DNA of 64,000 nucleotides from Euglena gracilis (Eukaryota; Euglenida; Euglenophyceae; Euglenales), in the NCBI GenBank assembly GCA_039621445.1, contig CP154954.1, positions 8,868,634 to 8,932,633 on the forward strand, read 5' to 3'. How positions within the stretch are numbered: the stretch's first letter is position 1; the number at the start of each line of letters is the position of its first letter. Below, in pieces: positions 63,935 through 64,000 of the stretch. Both the position numbers and the translations under genes were made by a program. The notes beneath the pieces were generated by a model. It saw only the letters and a list, made by a program, of their open reading frames with translations, did not search any database and had not been told where the DNA came from.

Positions 63935-64000
63935 TGATTTGCTCAATGATTTGCACTGCAGGGGGCAGTTCCCCTATCACTGAAGGACATGGATTCGTGC

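Larger units (their letters stand above)
56495..64000. other. No recognised gene
   Basis: Apart from the repeats listed, 56.5-61.4 kb is T-rich, unique-looking DNA. 61.7-64 kb has fewer homopolymers and several TGCGCA doublets but no exon with the local codon bias on either strand. The 328-codon minus frame at 57195-58181 lacks codon bias and overlaps T-runs. Confidence 0.5.

Overview
The window looks like nuclear DNA of a euglenid, probably Euglena. Two things support this. First, five genes are cut into short, very GC3-rich exons (20-176 nt) by long, low-complexity introns. Second, many of these introns lack GT-AG ends and instead follow the pattern exon|N3-CAG ... CTG-N5|exon, which is the known signature of euglenid nonconventional introns. 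Removing introns by this rule, mixed with ordinary GT-AG introns, keeps the reading frame through five genes. One of them (MGST3-like) has a protein family to align against, and each junction fits the family. The species is inferred, not proven.

All five genes lie on the + strand. (1) 1560-8257: 3' part of a gene for a coiled-coil protein ending in a CxxC-x10-CxxC zinc ribbon; its 5' end was not found. (2) 9958-13341: a complete five-exon MAPEG gene, microsomal glutathione S-transferase 3-like, 142 aa. (3) 17208-28167: eight exons, 317 aa, with a mitochondrial-type presequence and unknown function. (4) 28349-37209: nine exons, about 245 aa, unknown, with a Cys cluster; its first exon is tentative. 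(5) 40289-56494: fourteen exons, about 469 aa, a Pro/Gly-rich N-terminus followed by a coiled coil, unknown function. Short pyrimidine-AG sites just before the start codons could be spliced-leader acceptors. No gene was recognised in 56495-64000.

The rest is repeats: long (GT)n, (AT)n, (CTC)n and (TAG/TCG)n arrays, CTCGAA satellite arrays with segmental duplications, and several families of short terminal-inverted-repeat elements. Three of these families have 8-bp target duplications or near-duplications like hAT elements, and one copy is nested inside another.

The most interesting point links the two themes. An element with CAG...CTG ends and an 8-bp target duplication has the same geometry as a nonconventional intron (3 + 5 = 8). 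Removing N3-CAG...CTG-N5 would restore the uninterrupted target exactly. The intron at 40449-40810 is itself a recognisable element of this kind, so these introns may be domesticated or still-arriving DNA transposons.
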